Assembly (NCBI RefSeq): GCF_048771995.1
Contig: NC_133024.1
Span: 39,238,501 to 39,302,500 of the forward strand
From: Taeniopygia guttata
Taxonomy: Eukaryota; Chordata; Aves; Passeriformes; Estrildidae
Direction: 5' to 3'
Length of the DNA stretch: 64,000 bases
Part shown: one piece after another, positions 23,244-35,024 of the stretch
Layout of the letters: every line of letters starts with the position of its first letter
Numbering within the stretch: the stretch's first letter is position 1
Translations under genes and position numbers: made by a program
The notes under the pieces: generated by a model
Seen by the model: the letters and a program-made list of their open reading frames with translations, nothing else
Databases searched by the model: none
Told to the model about the DNA's origin: nothing

Positions 23244-24364
23244 ACTCTAACTTTTCCTTGCTTCCTACACAGGTACTTGTTATTTTCAGCATCTTCTGGT
23301 GACCTGTCCAGAATATTTTTACTTCCTGCTCCATCACTTATTCTGAGCCTGGTGTTCCTCATCATCCTGAGAGTTCACCTGCAGTCTTGGCAAGATATCC
23401 ACAGTGACTGCTGTGGGCTGCCCTAGTCCAGTCCATCTCCCATGACTTGAAGAAGGCATGTAGTTCTGATGAGCTGGAATGGTGTCTTGCAGAAATCCTC
23501 AGAGACTTTCTTCCATTTCAGACCTCATGTTCAGCATATATCCTTTCAAAGGGGTTGGTTGTGGGAAAGCCATGTCATCATCTCCTTAGCTTAGGGAAGC
23601 CATTGTAAGACAACTTTTAATATCAACGATCTTCTTAGTATTTGACTTTGCAGATTGGTTATGATGGGTTTGTAACTTTCATTGCTCTGGAAGGCTGGAT
23701 TCCCACATCTTCCACTCATCTGCCTATGACTGAGGCTTTGAATATCTGCCAGTCCCTGCAGTCACACACATCTTAGAGAGAGATAGGCCAAAGAATATCT
23801 TCCACATATTTATGATGAGATTTTGTATTACTGAAAACCATTCTATCAGGCTGCATGGTGAACAAAAGAACAGGTGAGTAAAGTACAGTAAGTTTAGTTC
23901 TATCCGTACTTTACAGCAATAAGTAAAGAGGAAGAAGGTATATATTTATGACTGATACCAGTGCAGTTACCAAAACAGGACAGATTTTTCTGAATTTAAG
24001 AATCCCCAGACACTACCCACTCATTTCTTCTGCTTGCACAGGCCTCCTGTGAAATATAAGTAAACAACACATCACTCAGGCTGATATTCTCAGGTGAACA
24101 CCTTTCAATAACTTGCATGTTCTTGAAACAAATTTTTCCTTAATACTGCAGAAAACTGAAATAGCTGAATGAACTATATGTACTCATTAACAATTAGACA
24201 AGGGCTATATAGTGAAATTAAAATGAGGTGACAAAATATATTTAATGGTGAAAGAGATCCTCCCATGGTATGGCCTTGGACTGCAGCAGTGCTGGTGAGA
24301 AGCTGTGGGGTGGGTCAATGACATGGACATTCATACTGATTTACCTGTCTGATATATTGGCGCA
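23244..24364. other. Unclassified sequence, no gene seen
   Basis: Slightly GC-richer than its surroundings at 23240-23800, with no long frame and no family recognised. It could contain more decayed retroviral DNA next to the candidate LTR, but nothing shows it directly. Confidence 0.45.
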
Positions 24365-24406
24365 GTTTTTTTTGTTTGTTTTTGTTTTTGGTTTTTTTTT
24401 TTTTTT
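24365..24406 (-). repeat. T-rich (TTTG)n/poly(T) tract
   Basis: TTTG and TTTTTG words are followed by an uninterrupted T run. On the minus strand it is an A run followed by CAAA words. Confidence 0.75.
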
Positions 24407-24714
24407 GTCTCAACAGTTTAGTTTTTAAGGAATGGTGGCTAAATGGACATTGCTGTGGAATGACAGCTAAATAAACATTGCTGCATCACTTATTTTGTCT
24501 TGTCTCTTTCTAGCTTATTTTGCTGCACTGTTCTGTGCTTTAGAGAGATATTTCAGCATCTCTTTTATCCTTGATGGATAAAATGTAAGCACTCAGTAAA
24601 GAGATCTCTGAATCTCCAGAGCATTCAAACATCTGGCACCAGGATGACTCATTCAAGGAGTGCTGTATCCCTAAATCAAATCACACAATCTGTCATTTTT
24701 GACATTAAGCAATT

Positions 24715-25160
24715 ACAGAATGTTCAAAGGAGGGCCATGAGGATACTGAAGGGTCTGGAGGGGAAGCCATATGAGGAGAGACTGGGGTGTGTTCAGACTG
24801 GAGAAGAGGAGACTGAGGGGAGACCTCATTGTGGTCTTCCACATCCTCAGGAGGTGAAGCAGAGGGCCAGGTACAGTTCTCTTTACTCAGATCAGTGACA
24901 GGACTCAACATGAAGCTGAGAGAGGGGATGTTGAGGTTGGCTATCAGGAAAAGGTTCTTCATTCAGAGGATGGTCAGGCACTGGAACAGGCTCCCCAGGA
25001 AGTGTCCACAGCACCAAACCTGGCAGAGTTCAAGACACATTTGGGCAATGCTCTCAGGCATATGGTGTGACTCTTGGGATGTCCTGTGCAGGGCCATGAG
25101 CTGACTTCATGATCCTGATGGGTGCCTTCCAACTCAGCATATTCTCTGATTGCATGATTT
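24715..25160 (+). mobile_element. CR1 LINE 3' fragment
   Basis: This is a plus-strand CR1. It contains CAAAGGAGGGCCATGAGGAT, GAGACTGGGGTGTGTTCAGA, GGAGACTGAGGGGAGACCTC and GTCAGGCACTGGAACAGGCT, and ends near GATGGGTGCCTTCCAACTCA and CTGATTGCATG. It is about 445 bp and 5'-truncated. Short frames on both strands (84-91 codons) are by-products of the GC-richer repeat. Confidence 0.9.
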
Positions 25161-27310
25161 AATTAAAACAGCTCATGATAATTGTGTGAGGAAAACACCA
25201 GTTATGCCATAATTGCCTAACCCACAGATTTGCACAAAAAATAAAGTCATCCACCTGTCTCATCTGCCTTACCGTGAACTCCACAAAGAACATAAGTCAT
25301 TAAACCTCCCCTTTGTTGCTGACAGAGCACTCCACATCCAACCTTTCTGGAAGGCTCGCTGGCCCAATGGCTTGACTTAAACCTACATTTTCTTCTTCCC
25401 AGCTTACTGTTATGTATTGACACACAGTTCCTTGAGAGCAGTCAGATAAATCTACTGTTTAGAACTCTGCATTTTTCTCAGCCTATAAACACATCAGAAG
25501 AAGTGGCATAACAAAATTGCTCCCTGTGCTCACTGAAGATAGGGCAAAAAAAAAGCAATAGGCTTATAATGCTGTAAAAGATACTTAGGACTCTGACAGG
25601 CTTGTGGCAGAAGATTAAAATCAGACATTTAGTTTTCATTTAGCTTAATATACAAGACTGAAGGCTGCGATAAGTCAGCAGGTGATGACTTGTGGTATCA
25701 GGTATCCCTGCATTAATGGACAGAAGAAGAGACAAACACTTTAGTGTTTTAACAGATATCTGCCTGGTTTTGTCTGCTAAGACAAATCTACCACAGCCCT
25801 TAGTTTAACCATTAAAGACTTAACATTAACTACAGACAAACTTTGGAATAATTTCTGAAAGATATGTGCCAAAAATATGTATTAAACCTCTGTAAGAAAC
25901 AGCTTAGCCACTTAAAAGACTGATGCTTCTTGTGATACTGGCAGAGGAAGACAGGGTTTTACTCAGTGAACTTATGGACACCCTTTCCTTCTTCTCCCTG
26001 TGATTTTAGGAGCAAATCATGTAATTCTGACAAATTATCATGTATCATCTGAGCTACGAAAGATCTGTAGTCCTTTTTGCACTTTGACTTCTTATTTTGA
26101 GTCACTCAGACTTGAGGCACATTGAAAACTGAAGTGTAGCATTGCAAAATATTGGATGACTTATTTAAAAAATCTCTATTTTTTGGTGTTTCACTGAAGT
26201 ACTCCAACTTGTTCATACTGTTTTTTTCTAGAAATAGTGTTAGAGATCATCAGTCTCTTAAGTCAAGGCATCTTTTTAAATTTTGAAACATTTAAATAAC
26301 TAAATTTCAAATTCTTATTGGCATTTTTGGGCATCTTTGTGAGAAAACAGCATTTTGTTTTGAATTTTACAAAGTCTTGATAAAGTAATGTTAAGAAGTG
26401 AAACAAGTGATGCAAAAAAGTAATTCAAATTTTTCTTTATATTTAAAATATGAAGTTTATTCTATATTCCTATTCCAATGTAGTTATTTTCTTATCATTT
26501 TGGAAGGGTAAAATTAATCCAAATTTTGTTCCAATTTCATTTGTAAAGAACTACACCCTCCATTTTTTCTTCTCCTTCCAAGATTCTTTATATAAAAATG
26601 TGAAAATACTAACTCAAATGCTTTTACCAAAATTATTGTAAGAAAGGATAAGTTTATTTTTTATTGAATTCCAAAAAAACCCAAAGATGTTGTTTCTTGT
26701 GTATCTTACCTTTTCTAATAAAATTTTCAAGATCCAGAACTTTGAAGTAAAAGCATTCAAAATTAATTTTAAGTTAAGTTTTTTTAGGACTGTATTTTCT
26801 TTTCTGTATAAATAATTACATTAATTTTTCCGTTAAAAATTTTGAATCAGACAGAAAAACAAAAGACGGAAAAAAATTGTCTGATTTTTCTGGCTGGAAT
26901 TAATAGATACATATATCTTATGAATAAAATAATGATATTTATTCAGTGCTATTTGAAAGGCCATAGAAATAATGTCATTATTTGATTGGTTCCAGACAGT
27001 TAATCTAGAAGTAAAAAAATTGGTGACCAGTGAGATACCATAACAAGTGAAGAACAAACTCTCAAACTGAACAATCAATAACTACAGGAGTGAAATTTGC
27101 CACTTCAGACTGTTGTAGTACTGTTCTGTGTGAAATACTTTTTCCATCAACTGAGTTTGGTTCACTATGCAGTATATGAAGAATTGGGCCAGATTTGTAA
27201 GTGGCTTTGCTATTACCAGTTTACCTATCTATATATCTAATGATATAATTATGTTCATAGTGACCTCACATCTAGCAGTAAACAGTACTTTTTTAAAAGA
27301 AATATATTGC
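25161..27310. other. Unique AT-rich sequence, no gene seen
   Basis: No feature is supported. Frames are at most 81 codons, made mostly of F, I, L, K and N. Confidence 0.55.
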
Positions 27311-27362
27311 TGGTTGTTGGATTTTTTTGGTTTTTCATTTGGGCTTTTTTGTTTGCTGTTTG
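27311..27362 (-). repeat. G/T-rich tract
   Basis: Words such as GGTTGTTGG, TTTGGTTTTT and GGGCTTTTTTG, of the same compositional class as the other tracts. It lies directly before an alternating purine-pyrimidine microsatellite. Confidence 0.6.
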
Positions 27363-27363
27363 T

Positions 27364-27406
27364 CACACATATATATGTGTGTGTGTACATATATATACAC
27401 ACATAC
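27364..27406. repeat. (AC)/(AT)/(GT) compound microsatellite
   Basis: CACACATATATATGTGTGTG followed by TACATATATATACACACATA gives about 43 bases of almost strictly alternating purine and pyrimidine with local self-complementarity. Confidence 0.85.
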
Positions 27407-27781
27407 TGTGCATAGTATATTTAGCTTTATTTGTAGTCTTGTTTTGTAAAGTGCCAAGTTTTATTTTCATAGCTGTTTAAATGAGTACGATAGGCAGAAG
27501 ATAAAGGGTTTGCCAAGCTGATATGCTTCAACTCAGTATATGTATTGCTAATGCTATTAATGCAAATAGTGGAGTACATGCTAAAAGCAAAACATTAAAA
27601 GCTATCTCCACAGACATACCCAAATTCTGTAAAAATATCACATAATTAATAATTATCTAAATATAAAATTTGGTTTGTGAATTCTGCAAAGTAGTTCTTC
27701 CTGACATTTCAGTTTATTACTTCAGCCTGAATTTCTCTGCTAAAATTTATGGTTGTATATTTCTATGGTAACCTTGGAGGA

Positions 27782-27802
27782 GGGAAGGGAAGGGTGCCAG
27801 GG
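27782..27802 (+). other. Canonical G-quadruplex motif
   Basis: GGG runs at 27782, 27787, 27792 and 27800 are separated by loops of 2, 2 and 5 bases, which fits the G3N1-7 pattern. It lies about 65 bases upstream of a 30-base poly(A) run on the same strand. Confidence 0.7.
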
Positions 27803-27867
27803 AAAAGAAAGCAAGGATGCTACAGGAAGGAAAACAACAGGAAACTGAGAAATACAGCCAATGAAAG

Positions 27868-27897
<30 letters not shown>
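27868..27897 (+). repeat. Poly(A) run of 30
   Basis: Thirty uninterrupted A residues, the longest homopolymer in the window. No target duplication was found around it, so a processed-retrocopy tail is possible but unsupported. Confidence 0.9.
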
Positions 27898-27899
<2 letters not shown>

Positions 27900-27936
27900 T
27901 GAATTGCAACAGATTTTAGAGGAAATTAGACCTACA

Positions 27937-28075
27937 CAAAAAGAAAAAAAAACCCAAACACCCCCCCCCAAAAAAACAACAACAACAACAACAAAAAAAA
28001 ACCAAACCCAAAAACTAAACCAAAACAAAAAACATTTCATGGCCAAATATGAAAAAAAACCAAAACAAAACAAAC
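27937..28075 (+). repeat. A/C-rich tract with C9 run and (AAC)n
   Basis: The plus strand is A and C only over long stretches. It includes nine C residues at 27961-27969, an AAC triplet run near 27977-27995 and AAACC words to about 28075. A 108-codon minus-strand frame here gives only F, V, W, G and C and is compositional. Confidence 0.85.
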
Positions 28076-29640
28076 ATATTTTGAATGGAAGCTCTGAATG
28101 CCCTTATTCTGTAAAAGCCATGGTTTTTATTATCAATACACAGTTAATCTGGAGACAGTGGAAGAATAGGTAGTAAAAGATCCTGGGCATAACAGATAAT
28201 TTAAAGCAGCCTATGTCAATATCTATGCTTACTGTGTAGTTTGCAGTGAATTGAAAGTTTTATCTGAATTTATATATCACACTAAATGCACCTAGGTTTT
28301 GAATACTGTCCTATATACCTAAAGGAGATACAGTCAGCTCCTAAAGGTGATTTGGTCTCATCAGATGTGTCCACTTCTTAACACTGATTTTTAGAAGTGA
28401 CTGATTCTTAATTCCGGTAGGTGAGTCAGGCATTAAAATATTGCCAGTTTTTTTTTTTCTTTTGTACTAGTGGGAAAATAATAATCTTGTGTCACCATCT
28501 GAATGCATCAATTTGTCAACTTGCTAGTAACATCTACCATTTTCAATAGTTTAAGCATCCAAACTTTTTTAACACATGTTGATGCAATTTAGAGTGGGGA
28601 AAGTGAAGAAAAGAGAAGAAAAATCTTTGGATCGACCTACAGAGGTTTTGATTTAGAACCAGCTGTCCATTTTGAGCCCTAAATACTTAGGATGAATGTA
28701 GACTCTTGGAATGGTACCAGATATGTAAAACTCACATGCTACTTAGAAAGGAATGAGTATTTTCAGAGGAGTATATTCTCTGTTTTCAGTCCCCTTGCTA
28801 CATAGTTAATGTCAGGGGATGAGTTTGACCCACTGTGACACATGGAGTTAAATGGAGTTTAACTGGATTTTAAATGGAAAATGTGCACTTTCTTATATAT
28901 ACTTTCAAAGCTCATTGCCTCCATGTTATTTTACTCCTAGATGTCCATGAGGAGTGAGGATAAGAGAAGGCAAGTACTTGTCAATATATTAAAAGAGAGA
29001 GTGAATTTTTTTTTTTTAATTAATTGTATCATATATGAGTGACTCTGGTTAATTTTACCCTTTTCTTCCCATGACTGTTATATTAATTTGGGTATTATAT
29101 TTTTTTTGCTAGATGTAGGAGATCATCAGGGGATGTCACATGTGGCTCCCAGGGAGCGTTAAATAGAAACACTCCCAAACAAGAAGAATTCTAACATTAA
29201 TGTCACTCATAAGTATCAGACAACCCTTCCTAGTCCTCAACCTTTCTGTTTTTTTCTCAATGAGTTATTTAAATGAAGCTGGTTTTGAAAGGCTAATTAA
29301 ATTGGCTAGTGAAGTTTTGCTTTTCAGAAAGAGTGAACTTCATGTTTTGAAATCAGTGAAGACTCTGCCAGAGTCCACCTTCCTTCTGATACTGAAGTCA
29401 TTGCTTATGTGAATAAATGCTCTGTTAAAATGTGTGAGGAGGTGTCTGTCATTCATCAACACCAGTGCCTGATTACTTGTTTTTTTACAATCTTGTGTAT
29501 AAAATCTCAATAACTCACAAGTTAGGGTGGAAGAGAGGAAGAGTGCATTAAACATTTCTCTATATTACCTATTACATGACAAAAAAAACCAGTACAAAAT
29601 AGAGACAAATGAGTTCCAAAACTATTTAGAACAGATAATG

Positions 29641-29680
29641 AATATATATATATAAATAAATATATATAAATAAATATAAA
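29641..29680. repeat. AT-rich microsatellite
   Basis: Irregular alternation of ATATAT and AAATAAAT words over about 40 bases. Confidence 0.8.
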
Positions 29681-29693
29681 CGTGAAAGTATTC

Positions 29694-29720
29694 TTTTAAG
29701 TGTTTTAAGTGCTTTAAGTG
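29694..29720 (+). repeat. Nine-base unit repeated three times
   Basis: TTTTAAGTG at 29694-29702 and 29703-29711 is followed by CTTTAAGTG at 29712-29720. It is a small perfect to near-perfect tandem array. Confidence 0.85.
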
Positions 29721-30756
29721 CTCATCTTAATTTTCTTTTGCTTCTTCATCAGACACAAAAGGACAGATTCATATTTTTTGCTTGAATGACTTCTTTAGTA
29801 CTTCTATGGAAAAAGATAAAACAAGGCTTTCAAGACAAAAGTAAAGTTTGCATATCTCCTTTAAAACAGATTTTAAAAGTGTCTATGTTATATAAATAGA
29901 ATTCACATCACCCACTACCCCACAAAGTCAGTATGGATCATTGTGAACAAAAGCATTCAAGTGTGTTAAGAACACATGGTCATTAGAATAAGAGAATGTA
30001 CAAAATCATAGATACCATCCTTTCTAATCAAATCCTTAAGTTAAAAAGTAATGTAGCTGCTTCTTTTCATACGCTTCTACAAGAAAAAAAAATACACAGA
30101 AAAGCTGGTTGCTTATCTATTATCAGCTGGAAAGGAACAGCCAAAGCCAAATTCTTCAGGTATAAAATTTCTGAAGTCTTGTTTTATTAAAAAAATGCAT
30201 CATAATCATGACAGGAGTACAGCCTGGTTGTCAGTCACATCCCCAGCTCTGTGGAGGTGAAGTGCCAGTGCTTTCATGTACTCTTGCTCCCTTTCACATG
30301 CACACTTGACCTGCTGCAACTCATGAGTTTCACAGTAATCGACACTGCCTGCAAGAGGTAAACAGGAGCACGAGCTGATGGTCTCTCTGTTGCTAATGGT
30401 TTGGCAGGTCAGGCAACTGAAGTTTTGTATGATTCAACCCAAACCTCAAAGGGAGGCCACTGGATGCTATATTCCTCCTGCTGCTACCCTGTGTCATCAG
30501 CTCTGCACTTCCTTTCTGGAGCACGGTGCTTGATGCATCACACATGACAGGTGACTGCATTAGTGTCTACAACACATCAAGAGAATGGAGTGTAGGATGC
30601 ACTGATAAAAATGGCACCAGCTTAGGAGTATGTAGGCTTTTGATTCTCTATTACTTTGTGGCTTACTAAGATATTGATATGCAGGCTCAGAAAGGAGTCT
30701 CTTTATGCAGCTCAAAACCTCTCAAGCTTTAAAATGGGTATTATTTTTCTCTGCTG

Positions 30757-30804
30757 TGTTTTTTTGTTTGGATTTTGACGGGTTTTTTTGGTTGGTTGGT
30801 TTTG
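30757..30804 (-). repeat. G/T-rich tract with (GGTT)n
   Basis: GTTTTTTTGTTTGG, then GGGTTTTTTTGG and three GGTT units. It is A/C-rich on the minus strand. Confidence 0.7.
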
Positions 30805-32147
30805 ACACAGTCATGCGTCCATCATAAAATATGAAAAAAAGTCTATAAAGATCAGAACCCTCTCTTTATTTAAAATTAAAACATTGATTCATATTCACTT
30901 TGTAGATTTTCTTTTCATACAAATATTCTGAGTCATATAATGTGCAACACTATTTCTGTTTTCTATTGCAAAGAATTGTAACAAAATACAAAGTACTAAG
31001 CACTGTTTTTTTTCTAAAAGGCAAATTTTTGAATTCCCAATACTTATAAAGATGAAAAGCCTAGTAACAAAGTCTCTGTAGATTTTGTATCTACTCAGCC
31101 ATTTGTGTCATAACCACTTTCATATGAGTTACCAGAACAGTTTCTAATTACAGTTCAGTGACAAACCCACCATACATATTCCTCTTATACCTTTCTGCGC
31201 TCTGTATACTTATGCTTTTTGAAGTCCAATTTAAATATTATGTTCCTGTCCCTTTAAAACAATTAGCTAGTTTTAGATGCTTTCAGGTTTCAGAACTTCT
31301 TGTTTTCATTAATTAAAAGCTTACATTTCTGGAGTGAAACACAAGCACTGTTCAATACAGCATAAGCTATGCTCCATCCTGCACCATTCTACACATTACT
31401 CACCAGGGCACAACAACAGTGCACGGAAAATATAAGGGAGAAAGTGAAGGATGCAGTTCTGTTGATAACATTTTGATGGAATACCAGCACTCAAAATAAA
31501 ATACATACTCAGCTCAACAGTGACTCATACATTTGAAAGTGAATAGGAAATTTGTGTAGGCAGAAAGTAATGATCAATGTGAGAATTTTACAGGAGGAAG
31601 GAACTTTACTGTTAAGCCCCGCTTAAAGTCTGAAAAGGCTTTGAAAAGTTGTGTGAATTATGAAGTAAATTTTATTCTTCCACTTTTTTTGTTAATAGAC
31701 AGGAAGGGTAGTTAGTATCCTGTTGTTTTTTTCCAGTTGCAGAAATTCACAATTTAGCAAGATAGCCAATCCTAGAAAGAGAAATAGAAAATAAAATATT
31801 TATTCCCAGACTGTGGTCAGTTCATGCAATTCTGATGGTCTCTGAAGCCACACAAACAGATCACAGAGCACCCAGTATTCCATGATTAAAGAGAAACTTA
31901 CAGGTGGCCCATCTGTGTACTGATTGTGATTCATAACCATGGCCTATGACCAACAGTATTCAGACCAGAGCATATCAGAAGCCACTACACTGTTCTTTCA
32001 CTTGGGTCTTGACTTGCCAGTTAAGTTGGCAGCATGTACTCCTCTTCCTCAAAACACAGGAGAGTGATCTGTTTTTCACCATCTTCTTAAGCATAAATTC
32101 CTTTTATGTGTCTGTACCGCCCCTTGTATTCTGCATGAAATTTTGAC

Positions 32148-32262
32148 AAGGCTTGGAGGGTCTTTGACCAACCTGGCCTAAGGAAAGGTGTCCCTGCCCA
32201 CTGCAGGGTGGTTGGAACTGGATGATCCCCAATGTCCGTTCCAGCCCAACCCATTCTATGAT
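32148..32262 (+). mobile_element. CR1 LINE extreme 3' fragment
   Basis: A plus-strand CR1 end of only about 115 bp: ACCAACCTGGCCTAAGGAAA, GGTGTCCCTGCCCACTGCAG, GGTTGGAACTGGATGATCCC, GTTCCAGCCCAACCCATTCT and ATGATTC. Truncation is extreme. The CR1 tail runs straight into an A/C-rich tract. Confidence 0.88.
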
Positions 32263-32336
32263 TCAAAAAAACACCCTCAGACAAACCCAAAACCAAGGAA
32301 ACAAGAAACAAAAAACAACCAAGCCAAAGACCCAGA
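32263..32336 (+). repeat. A/C-rich tract directly after a CR1 tail
   Basis: AAAAAAACACC, ACAAACCCAAAACC and AAACAACC words begin at the end of the CR1 ATTCTATGATTC tail without a gap. Confidence 0.7.
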
Positions 32337-32961
32337 TAACAGTGGAATAACCAATTCATAACACTAAAGATTCTGGATTTAGGATTCATATTTCAAGCTT
32401 TGATGAGAAAACAGAGGTCTTTTGAAAACTGACTATATGGAAGTACTGTCCAAATGCAAATGACTACACAAGCAAAAACCTGTTGATGTTGGATTCTACT
32501 TTTGGATGACACTTTTTCTGATTTCAATGCACTGAACCATTTTCTAGCCTAATGATAAATTAATAGAAAAGGAGTAAAAATAGTTACTATTTATATGCAC
32601 TTACAGAAGTGGAGTCCTTAGAATTTTCCCCCATCAGATAAAATCTACTTTAAAGAATAAAATTTCCATGTGTATTTTTCACTTTCACAGTTTTTCACTG
32701 GCATAAAAAAATTCAGAGGTTAGAGAAAAAAACATGGGGAAGGTTTATTCTGTGCAGCTGAAAGTGTTGTAACATAAAAATAGAGGACCCCTGGAAAAAT
32801 AAGGTTTGAATTGGGAAAAGAGGCAGTGAGACTGCATCTCTCTTCATTCTTTTATCCAGCCATGAAAATACAAATAAGAGGGTAAAACAAAACTATTTTC
32901 AGAACAAATGTCTTCCATGTTTCCCACTCAGTTTAGTGGATAATTGCAGCCTGACAATTGT

Positions 32962-32992
32962 TACTGTTGGTAGAATTCTACTGTTGGTAGAA
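32962..32992 (+). repeat. 17-bp-period tandem duplication
   Basis: TACTGTTGGTAGAA occurs at 32962-32975 and again at 32979-32992, a small tandem duplication with period 17. Confidence 0.85.
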
Positions 32993-33128
32993 CAAGACAG
33001 ATCAACCTAGCAAGGAAAGGATAGAAGGGTTTTTTTGGTTCTTTACGTCTCATTGTGCAAAACACTAAAAGTACAAAGAGAATTTTATCATGAGTTCAAT
33101 GGTTTAAGTCCCTGAAAAAACAAAAAAG

Positions 33129-33174
33129 CTTGATTTGTTTTAAAAATCAAGATTTTCTTTGAAACAGAAAATCT
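33129..33174. repeat. Two overlapping short hairpins
   Basis: CTTGATTT (33129-33136) pairs with AAATCAAG (33144-33151). AGATTTTCT (33150-33158) pairs with AGAAAATCT (33166-33174). Each has a 7-base loop, and the two stems share two bases, so they are mutually exclusive at the join. Confidence 0.7.
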
Positions 33175-35003
33175 AAGACAAAACAAAGGCTATAATGGAG
33201 CCTGCTAATGTAACTCCTAGGAATCAACCTCCCGCTTGGAGCATGGACAGCTCAATTTCAAATTTAGATCACAGTGAAGTACAGAGTATCTCTGACCTGT
33301 CTTTGCAATTTGTTACAGTTTTTGATGACTCACATTGTCAATCCTTTTTCCTAAAATCAATTAATAATTTGCCTTGTTGTAGCTCACAAACATAGCTGTA
33401 ATATCTTTATGGTGCACCTCTGAGAAGAATCTGGCTTTACGTTTTCTGCACTTTGCTCCTGGATATTTGCGACCAGCTTCCTTTAATTTTCTTTTTTTCC
33501 ATACTGATAAAACCAAGTCCCTTAGTCTTTCCTGCCTTTTTCTTGAATATCCTGTGTTCCAGACCCTTAAACAGCTTGGTGGCCCTTCACTAATTCCTTT
33601 ATTCCAATATTTCTGGACTACTAGGGAGACCAAAATGGGAATAATATTTTGGACGCTGCATTCTTAGCACCAAGTGAAGAAGAATGACTGGCCTATTGGG
33701 TACCCTTTCTCATAGAGATTATATTCTTTATGTCTGCCAGGACACACTCCTGAATAAGGTTTCAGTTGGCCATTGGGACATCTCAAGTGCTTTTTGTTAA
33801 ACAGGTTGCTAGTCAGTGTGTCCCCAGCATTTGCAGGATATTGTGTTCAGCTTTGTTACTTCATAAAATCTCTGCCAGCTTCTCTCAGTTTGATACCATT
33901 TGAATAGGGTATTGCACTTCATCCCATTTTACAGGCCAGCAACAAAGACATTAAACATCAGTCTAAATATCAGCCCTTAAAAATGACTAAGATTAATTTA
34001 TTTTTCCTAACCTGAATGTTACGATACCCCACATCAGGACATACTGTGGCTGTGGTGGGTCTTCAAGATGAAAATAAAGACACAGACTGTAAACAAATTA
34101 TTTCATAAGAAATCATTGAATACATGCAGAGAAGTCATGCATTTGGTGTCTAATTTGTCCCTGCTATGTCAAATACAGATTTTTTTTTCAGTACTGTTCA
34201 ACATCCTTCCACCAATAAGGAATTACAAACAACTTTTTAATCACTTGTTTCAGAAGTGTGGTGTTTCAGAGTTCCATATGCCTTTTATTGACAGGGTTCA
34301 AGAACCTTAATTAGTTGATATACTCAATCAAATGAAAGAATTATCCTTTCATAAGAATGATTACTGTATGGGATATGGGAAGACAGTTATTCATATTGTA
34401 TTCATATCCTAAGCATAAATAAGCACCCTGTACCCTTTACTGGTGATGAAGAAAAGGCAGCACAATGATAAGTCTGAGCTAATAAATATCAACTTATGGT
34501 GTCACAGGGATTTGAGGTATCTCAGTTTGAGGGCAGACTACTTTTTAAAATATTATAGATGCATATGATTTATACAGTCAATACTGGTTAAACCACAGTG
34601 TTCCACCATGGTTGATTTCCATCTTCATGTATTATGTTCTAGACAAGCCAACAGTTCAGGCACAGAAGTTCTAATTAGAATTAGGAACACTTCCTCATGA
34701 GGGAAATTACTGTAGTGTGTGAGAGAACACTCAAGGCAAACTTATGTTGCTGTGGTAAAATAAAATGACACCTCAGATGTGGAATAAGCTATGAATATGA
34801 AAATATACTTTGTCAATATGACTGAAATTTCTCTAGAAAATTCTGTTGTATTAACTGTTATACTTGTAAGGAGCAGTGTATACTTGACCTTAGGGATATA
34901 TTTTAGCTTTACATATACTGCTGGTTTTTTGTGTTTGTGAGTTTGTGTGTATACAGACATATACGTACATGTGTATGCTTTATTCAGAGCAATATTTTAT
35001 TGC

Positions 35004-35024
35004 TTAGTACTTGTAAAGTACTAA
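35004..35024. repeat. Nine-bp stem hairpin with 3-nt loop
   Basis: TTAGTACTT and AAGTACTAA are perfect reverse complements around GTA. It is too short to assign a role. Confidence 0.7.

Larger units (their letters stand above)
28076..32147. other. Unique AT-rich sequence, no gene seen
   Basis: No gene is supported. There is an AT microsatellite at 29641-29680, a nine-base triple repeat at 29694-29720 and a G/T-rich tract near 30.78 kb. A GC-richer patch at 30200-30620 has no long frame and no recognised family. Confidence 0.5.

Noticed and set aside
27747..28073. A 108-codon minus-strand frame rich in F, V, W and G
   Set aside because: It is a translation of the poly(A) and A/C-rich tracts and purely compositional.
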